Below, piece by piece: positions 56,881-64,000 of a stretch of 64,000 nucleotides of DNA. Under the pieces are notes generated by a model. That model saw nothing but the letters and a program-made list of their open reading frames with translations. It ran no database searches and was not told the origin of the DNA. Made by a program: the position numbers and the translations under genes. The stretch covers positions 68,152,754-68,216,753 of the forward strand of contig CP092875.1 in NCBI GenBank assembly GCA_030710605.1, written 5' to 3'. Within the stretch, counting starts at the first letter, position 1; every line of letters begins with the position of its first letter. Source of the stretch: Cordylochernes scorpioides. Lineage: Eukaryota; Arthropoda; Arachnida; Pseudoscorpiones; Chernetidae.

Positions 56881-59800
56881 TTGCTACCCTGTTTGATTAC
56901 TTTTTTTAAATTATATAACTTCTATTAAATTACTTCTTCCATATAATATATTCATTTCTCTCTCATTCTCTTTATTATTAATTATATATCAAATTAAAAT
57001 AAAAGTATTTTAAAATATTAAATGTATATTTATCAAAGATAGTGTATATAAAATTATTGAAATTCCCTTTTCTTTCTTTAACCTTTAAAACTATTATAAA
57101 TTACTATTAGTATTTGTATATATATGCTATTATTTATTTGTTTTCAGTAAATTTTTATATATGCAAATAAAGATTGGTATAAATAACAAATTTAGAATTA
57201 TTTTGTGTATAAATCAATATTTTTATCTTTCACCACTTATTTAATTTTAATCTTTTATTTTTTTAATTCTCTCAAGAGAGAATTTAATGAAAGGCTAAAA
57301 TGCTTTAAAATGGATTTGTGTGAAAACAAATTTTGTATTCATATGTTAACATACTGTCAGACCACACCTTAAAAACCTGAAAATTTGCACCTAGGCTCAA
57401 TCAGATGACAATGAATGTTTATAAAATTCCAGACATCTATGCGGATAGAGTGGGTGTTATTTTTTAAATAATGCAGATATTTAATAAACAAAGGAAGGAA
57501 ATAAACCATTGCAAAAATAAAATTGAAGATAATATGAGAATATACCGGTTTAAAATATTCATAGAGAACCCGCTAAAAAAACAAAGATAAAGCAAGCAAA
57601 CGATGGAAAATAAAAGAAAGTGGTGAAAACAAATGAATAATTTATGTATGAAAATATATTTTAAAAAACGTAAAAATAATTAATTTAACGAGAAGAAATA
57701 ATAAATAAATATGCAGAAATTTATAATCTTTATAGTTCAAAATAATTACTATTTATTTCGTGTTTAATTAAATATATATTAATGCTCAAACATCCAATAA
57801 AAATAATAGCATCATAATCGCGAGTAAGAAAGTAGAAACTAATTTATTTAGTGCAAAAGTTAATGCATTTGTTTATACGAAACAGAAAAAAAAAATTATT
57901 ATTTATTACCTATTTTTTAGGAAAATAAAATTATTTTGAAAATATTATATAAAAGTATTATATTAAAAGATTTACTAAACTTGAGAAATTCAAACTTTCA
58001 GCTACCAATGTAAAATAGATTTTAGATAAAAGCCACAAAGGAAGACATTATAAGTATTGAACTTTATTTTATATGATGCTACTCGCTATCAAGTATAAAA
58101 AATTTATTCTATTTGTTTAATTAATGTTGTAATTAATGTTGTAATTTAATTAGACATCCAATATATTAAGAATTTTCCTACAGAGGAATATAGAGAGACC
58201 TGAAAGCATTATTTTCTCACACAAACATTTGTTTTCCTTTATATTCAATAAATGCAACTCTATATAATAGTTTTTAAAATTTCAACTAAGAAAATTATTT
58301 TGAGTATTTCGATTAATAAAACAGAAATGTTTGTGCTAGTTTCAAATTTTGCCAAATTGCACCAAATACATATATTTAGAGCGACAGATGCTTTTGTGTG
58401 TGTTTGAATATATATATATATTCTGGAATATTGGCCTTAAGGTCTATATATGCAATATGGTATCATAATAAAATAACGCCGAATGACAATTGTAATATTG
58501 TAAAAATAATTTTATGAATAAATTAATAATTTTGATTTTTATTTATAAAAAATATATGTCTGGTGTTTTAAAGGTTTTAATTGTTTTACGACTAAAAATT
58601 GACATTTCATTTTGATTTTCTTTTCCTCAATTTCTATACTCGATAAAATTCAAATTAGTTAAAACGTGAAGATTCTGAAAGTATAATAATAAAGAATAAC
58701 GTAAAGCTGCTAATAAAGCCATACGGAGACAAAAGAGTTTATACCTACTTATTTTTATGTATGGCCAAACGATCATTATACTACAGAATCGGCTGGGTCT
58801 ACTTTCTTTTGAAATAAAATATGCTAATTCTCTTCTATGGTCTATTCCTGACCACACCATGGCCACATAGGTATCAGATATTTTGTACACTGGCAATGTT
58901 AGGTGGATTGAAATAGTTTATTAAATATCAAACTTCTACGTTGTTAAGATTTTATTAAAATATAAATCACAGATTTGAAAGGAAATATAGAAAATACACC
59001 ATTTCCGATCATCCAGAAGTCTGAAATTTTGTCAGCTTGCGATGCCTTTTTGTTCGAAAAAACTTACCAAAAATCAGAATTCTAGATACTATTTGAGAAT
59101 GTTATAAATTTAACACAAGACTTTTGTGGTAGACAGACGAATAGAAGCTAGTTGTATAAGCTTTTAAAAGGGCATTGAAATATTGCAGCAAATGTCGGAG
59201 GCGAAAAGTATGCGAATTGATTTTGAGATGGTAGTACAAATAACTGCAAGTTTTCAGTATAATTTATTAATTATTTTAATATGAGGCCATTTTAACTCTG
59301 CATTAGAGGATCTCCTTTTCATAAAAAAAAAGGTTTTAGTGAAGTGTGTTAATATTTGGATTTATAAAATCGACACCTTTTAGGTTTAATTAATTATTGT
59401 TGAAATGTGCGATTCCTTTATGCTCAATAATTTATTTTATAATTCGTTAAAAGAAGAGACACTTGGTATAGAGAGAAAAATATCTCTTTGATGATTCGAC
59501 AAATTTTGTCTTTATCAAGAAAATTGTACATTTTTTCACACAACCCTATAAAGAAATACATTTATAACGCCTTGCTGAAATATCTTTCCTAAACATCGAA
59601 AAAGAGTCTCTTTCCGAAGTGTCTCCTATTTCAAAGACTATTAATATGGCAGAGAAACCTCTAATTAAATATTTTTATTTAGGTTAGGGTAAAACTGTGA
59701 ATGAGGCTTTGAACTGGCTGTCTATTTCTAGACCCTTTCATAAAACGGCTGATGATCTAGGATAAACATATTAGCAGAAGGACCTGATTTTCCCAGATTC

Positions 59801-60009
59801 TCTTTGGGTGAAAGTTTGCCATAAGAATATCAATCCATAATATTTTATTCAATATGTTGCATTATGCAGATTCTAATTGGTGGTCGTGATAGCAATATTA
59901 ATATTTGCACAGGAGCAAAACAGTAGCAGTATAAAAGTAATTGCTAATTTACTCATTGAAAATAATTAATAGATTTTAGCACATAAGGTAACCTAGTTGT
60001 TCTATTTGA

Positions 60010-60260
60010 TGTAGTGTGCTGTGGAATTCTGGATTCTGGATCATTCTCCCATGTTCCTACTGCGGTGAAACTCCAGTGTAAAAGAGAAGATGACATAATC
60101 TAAATCTACTCCGAGTCCAAGAAGGCTGTGGTTTCCTACAAGACTCAACAGGTCCAGTCCACATGTGAGTAATGTTCCTCCATATCTAGCTGGGACAATT
60201 GGGATGGACAACGTGGGTGACAAAGTTATCTTGAACTGTGAGTTCTAAGATATAATTTAC
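60010..60260. other. Conserved island near the end of block C (copy 3)
   Basis: Minus-strand frame 60041-60223 reads TLSIPIVPARYGGTLLTCGLDLLSLVGNHSLLGLGVDLDYVIFSF. The C2 version is similar and C1 is broken. No recognised family. Confidence 0.4.
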
Positions 60261-60490
60261 TCAATGTGAACGGAATTGGCAGCAGCCAGGATATGCAGTT
60301 AAATGCATTTTATCAAATGTTTGGTCGACTGATCATTTAAAGAAATATATATTTTTAATATAGTGTCAATATATTTTCTAATCGAATTTATATGAACTTT
60401 TTATTGTAATATATTGATATGTAAAGATAAAAGTCGAATATCTCATTGAAATAGGCTTACAACTTATTACAAAGTTATTGTGGTTTTGTC

Positions 60491-61194
60491 ACCTACCCTA
60501 GAAATGCGTGGTGTCGCTGGAGACCGGCTGGGGAATCTCCACCAAATTTTGCAGCTGTGGCAGAGGCACCATATTCATTGTACATAGTATCATGCATATA
60601 TAAAAATAATTTTTTTTTCAATAGTTCAGACTTTGCACTTTTTCATGTTTTAACAAGATGCCAATAAAATTATTTTAATTGCAAATTGTCCAGTGGAATC
60701 TTCACAATGCGCTAAAGAGATGTTTAGCTGGCAAAGTGGGTAGGCCAAATCAGATGGGTTCTAGTTTTGACGCTTATATTGATGGGAGAAGGGCCCCTTT
60801 GCTTCTATAGATAAATTTCCTCCCGGCAAAATTTCCATCCATCAATATATCTTTATGCGATATACGTACTTGTGTATATAGTTGATTAACTACTTTGTGG
60901 GAAATTATACTTTCATAATTATCTTTAAAAAGTGGACACTTCGGTCAGTTAGAGTTTTATTTTCTCAACTTCTCAACAAAAATATTTTGTTTTCGTCAGA
61001 AGAAATAAAAATGAGGTATTTTGCGTTAAACGCCTTCTTTTATCGCCATGCCGAATGCTTTATTTTTATTTAATTCTCCTGACGAAGACAAAAGATTTTT
61101 GTTGAAAGGATCAGAGAATAAAACTTTAACTGGCTGAATATCTTCAATATTCATAATTCTCATACCTTTGATTTGATATATTCTGGATACATTG
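60491..61194. other. Junction interval between C3 and B3 with inverted termini
   Basis: Contains an unassigned stretch (GAAATGCGTGGTGTCGCTGGAG near 60508), a piece matching inverted the 41040-41100 motif (GGAAATTTTGCCGGGAGG reversed, about 60805-60840), and the inverted repeat 60947-61133. No gene was recognised. Confidence 0.5.
60947..61133. mobile_element. Inverted terminus pair with hammerhead-like core
   Basis: Left arm 60947-61015 and right arm about 61060-61133 are imperfect complements. The right arm on plus has CTGACGA (61079-61085), a stem GACAAAA-GAT-TTTTGTT, and GAAA (61104-61107). The left arm on minus has CTGACGA (60999-60993) but GAGA in place of GAAA. The middle has GTTAAACGCC. 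The flanking stems of a full ribozyme are not evident. Probably another Penelope-like terminus in inverted arrangement. Confidence 0.55.
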
Positions 61195-63745
61195 GGATCT
61201 TAACTATGTAATGTGTACAGTTATTTAAAAAGAGTTTTACACAATTCTTCAAATTTTTATTCGATTTGTACTCAGTGAATACTATTTTAAAATGTCACTT
61301 TAGTGAAATATTGTTTTTTCAGGTTGGCTGCTTCCCTGACCTTCCCTTCCAAAGTGAAAGTACAGCTCCAGGAGAGGAAATTTGCCTAACTGCGGTAATA
61401 CAGAACTTATCTTTTATCATTCCAACTTGATCAATATAAGCTTGAAATTGACGATATTGGGAGGATTTTCATAAGAGGTGGTTTTGATCACGTATTCTCT
61501 GCTCAGAATAAAAAATTCAAAGAATTCTATGCTTTAATGATAATGATAAAATGAGTAAAAATCATAGTCGAGAGAGAATTTATTAAATTACCAAATATTT
61601 TCCTTTCCTGATGAGGTATTTACAATTTGATTACTACTTAATAGTTACAATTTTTAAGAGATTTATTTTCTCTTCTTCATCATATCAATGAATGGAAAAT
61701 AATTCCTGAAGTCATTGGCAGGTTTTAGACCACTGAAATATCATTACACTATCCTCACATTCATAAGATCCTCCACAGGAATGTAAAATTAGAAACTCCT
61801 TTTGAAATTTGATTGCCACATGACACTGGTAAGATATTGGTTGTGCAAACCAAATTTCAAAACATGGCAAAATATAAGCTGGTGTTGGGGCGCTTTGGCT
61901 TACTCAACCATAGAAGTCCTTCTCTCAACAATCCCTATTATTTGAAGAAGATTGGTGGACTTTGAACGCTACTCTTTGCGAAATGTGAGTAGATCAAGTT
62001 AGACCTCCGTTTTCTATATTGAAAAATAAGGTAAAAAATACCTGTTGCACTGAGCAGCAGTAATATGATAACTGAAAATGTGGTGCAAATATGACAAAGT
62101 TCAAAAAGCCCATTTCAGCTTAAACTGCTATCAATGGATAATGTTGGATTCCTATGTCATGACCAGGAAGGGAGAGCAGGGGGAGTCAGTAGAATAGAAT
62201 ACTTAGAAACTCTCCTTTTTGAGGGTGTGGTCTCCACTCTGGAGGGGCGTGGGTGGGAGCCCTCCAGGAGGGGGGTGGGGTTGTATACCACCTCTCTCGC
62301 GATTCCCTTCCTGGACAGATAGGACCTGAAGCCTCTTTTTGAGAACAAATGCTATTAATTATGTCTATAATTATGATTCCACTGCCCCAATAATTGTAGG
62401 TTAGCCCCATAGCCTCAGAGGACTAGTCTGTGGCCTCCCCCCTGAACCCATAGATCCTTTGGCCTGGCTTGTGACCTTTCCTTGGGCCCTATTGATTCGG
62501 TGGACTGGGACGTGTGCTGACTCTAAGCTGGCCATGATTTTCATCAACAGCATGCCAACTTCTTGCTCTACTTTATCTTGTGGTATCCCAACATTTACGA
62601 TGGGACTCTGAATAAATATACCTAATGAAGTACTGAACAAATTTGAGTGTTAAACCTTTTTTGTTGATTTAATTCTATCCCTATATAAATTAAACTAATT
62701 TTAGAGGTTCCAATTGATTCCAGATTGGCCAGTAATCCTGAACCCTTTTATTTTTTGTTAAAAATTGAAAGGCAAACTAGAATAAAATAATTTTAGTATT
62801 GATTTTAGTTTGCCTTTTAATTTTTAATTAAAAAAGGTTTTCAGGGCTTATGGTCCCACTGTATATTTCATTTAAATATATATAAATATCTTCAAACTTT
62901 TTATATTTTTTCAGTTTTTCCAACCACTTTTATATTTTACCCCTCTCTCCAGATATTTTAAATTTTGTTCATTAATTTTGAATTCATTTTTTATTATTCG
63001 TTGAGTATGGAGTACACGCTCCACGCTCTTTAAAATATCGGTCTACTCAGAATTTAAATACAAAGTAAACACAAATGAAAATAATTAATTAAAAAGGCAT
63101 ATATTAGAGCAAAATATATGCCTTTTTAATTAAATATTTATTAATGGATATCTCTATTTTCGAAACAATAGCAAATATATTTATATAAAAAAAGCATACC
63201 TCGATATGTTAAAGAAAAAAATGTTTTTATTTCTTCAACAAATCTAGGTAGGGTTTTTTATATAAATATATAAAATTCTGATCGCCTTTTGACACGAAAT
63301 AGCAAATAGAGTTTTCCTGAAGAGGGCAAGTGGCTGAAACGTTGAAAATCGAATATAAAAAGATTGAAGATATTTATTTATGATATTAATTATATGACTT
63401 AACTACACAAATAGATTCTCCATAATATACATATTGGTGACAATTCCTTAACCTTTGTGTGTGAATCTTGAGGCCCGTGTAATTCTGAAGTTGTCTGTCC
63501 CAATTTCTACGTAACAATTTGGTGGTAGATGCTGGGTAGTTTAGGGAAAACAGATTGAAGATCGCCGAGAAAACTTTGTGGCCATGGCTGCTATGATCGA
63601 CATTTTCAGAGACTGGCTCAAGGATTTCATCGCCGTTTCGAAGCCAAGAGTTTCCTCCAAGATGACCATGTCCCTATAGCCTTTCGTAGGTGTACAGCAT
63701 CGTTGATCTGAACAATCTGATTATGCTCCTTGTTAGTTTTATTTC
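61195..63745. repeat. Array block B, copy 3
   Basis: More diverged from B1 and B2 than those are from each other. It keeps the GC-rich island (62134-62640), the MITE (about 62725-62871), the short palindrome (63085-63136), the hairpin (about 63190-63262) and the hammerhead-like motif (63317-63340). It lacks the 200-bp palindrome. The stretch 61260-62100 is AT-rich and without a gene. Confidence 0.82.
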
Positions 63746-64000
63746 TACAAGTCTGCTAGATGACAAAACTCCCGTCCGGCCACCAGACCTGCTGTCTTCC
63801 TTGCGCGGTCTTAAGTGTAAAGAGCCTTCCCTTGAAATCTTCGTGTTAAAGGGTGCTCAACGCGGGTTGCGTTCCTGGAACCTCTACTAGCGTCTACTAC
63901 AGGTCATCAACTTCCGGGTGGTGCACTAGGAAAAAAAGTTAGTCCTGAAAATTTCAACAACGACCCTCACACACATCCACAGCCAGTTCGCGTGAAGGAA
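63745..64000. repeat. Array block A, copy 4 (start only)
   Basis: Opens with GACAAAACTCCCGTCCGGCC like the other A copies and runs off the window after the CACACACATCCACAGCC stretch. It shows that at least a fourth unit follows. Confidence 0.85.

Larger units (their letters stand above)
53285..60490. repeat. Array block C, copy 3
   Basis: Starts like C2 (TATATATAGAC(A)AATGG) and ends with the shared TAGGCTTACAACTTATTAC stretch. It contains the better hammerhead-core TIR element (53426-53618), a diverged 25-bp satellite (about 55440-56880) and the conserved island (60010-60260). It lacks the Tc1 insertion and the 25-bp expansion. The intervals 53620-55430 and 56880-60010 are AT-rich without a supported gene. 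Confidence 0.82.

Overview
This window looks like an AT-rich nuclear genome segment from an animal, most likely an arthropod. That is an inference from the transposon mix (copia, gypsy, Tc1/mariner, a LINE-type gag ORF, Penelope-like termini) and from two relics resembling the mitochondrial protein Mic10. I see no intact single-copy host gene, no rRNA, no functional tRNA and nothing prokaryotic. Almost everything is repeated DNA.

The main layout is an irregular tandem array of very large units. Each unit runs in the order A, C, B and then the next A. A blocks: 1-5780, 21840-28158 (continued at 30228-30303), 47090-52055, 63745-64000. C blocks: about 6700-13752, 33850-43220, 53285-60490. B blocks: about 18945-21840, 44195-47090, 61195-63745. 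From one A start to the next the distances are about 21.9, 25.2 and 16.7 kb. The differences come from insertions and deletions inside the units, so the copies serve as empty-site controls for one another. The A blocks carry two satellites with periods of 50 bp and about 55 bp, each built of short hairpins. The C blocks carry a 25-bp satellite that has expanded with a 500-bp higher-order pattern in C2.

Mobile elements between or inside the blocks: a nearly intact Tc1/mariner element (8993-10475, one nonsense codon, exact empty site in C2); a 5'-truncated copia element on the minus strand (13753-about 17230); fragments of a mariner transposase and of LINE ORF2 C-termini (17273-18486); a non-LTR element that contains only the gag-like ORF1, bounded by a 10-bp target duplication (28159-30227); an internally deleted gypsy element with gag joined to the end of RNase H (31852-about 33840); a tRNA-derived SINE (52281-52604); and several MITE or foldback palindromes. 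The only host-gene-like sequence is a Mic10-like fragment present twice (31511-31768, 52721-52978).

The most interesting signal is a set of hammerhead-ribozyme-like cores in different small repeats. The best, on the minus strand at 51427-51480, has a complete type I secondary structure. It lies between two 90-bp direct repeats, while the equivalent place is empty in A1 and holds a single 90-bp copy in A2. A second family (33981-34172, 53426-53618) has a CTGACGA...GAAA core inside terminal inverted repeats. Weaker cores occur in at least four further families. This fits Penelope-like pseudo-LTRs and metazoan retrozyme-like repeats, but no Penelope reverse transcriptase is visible here.
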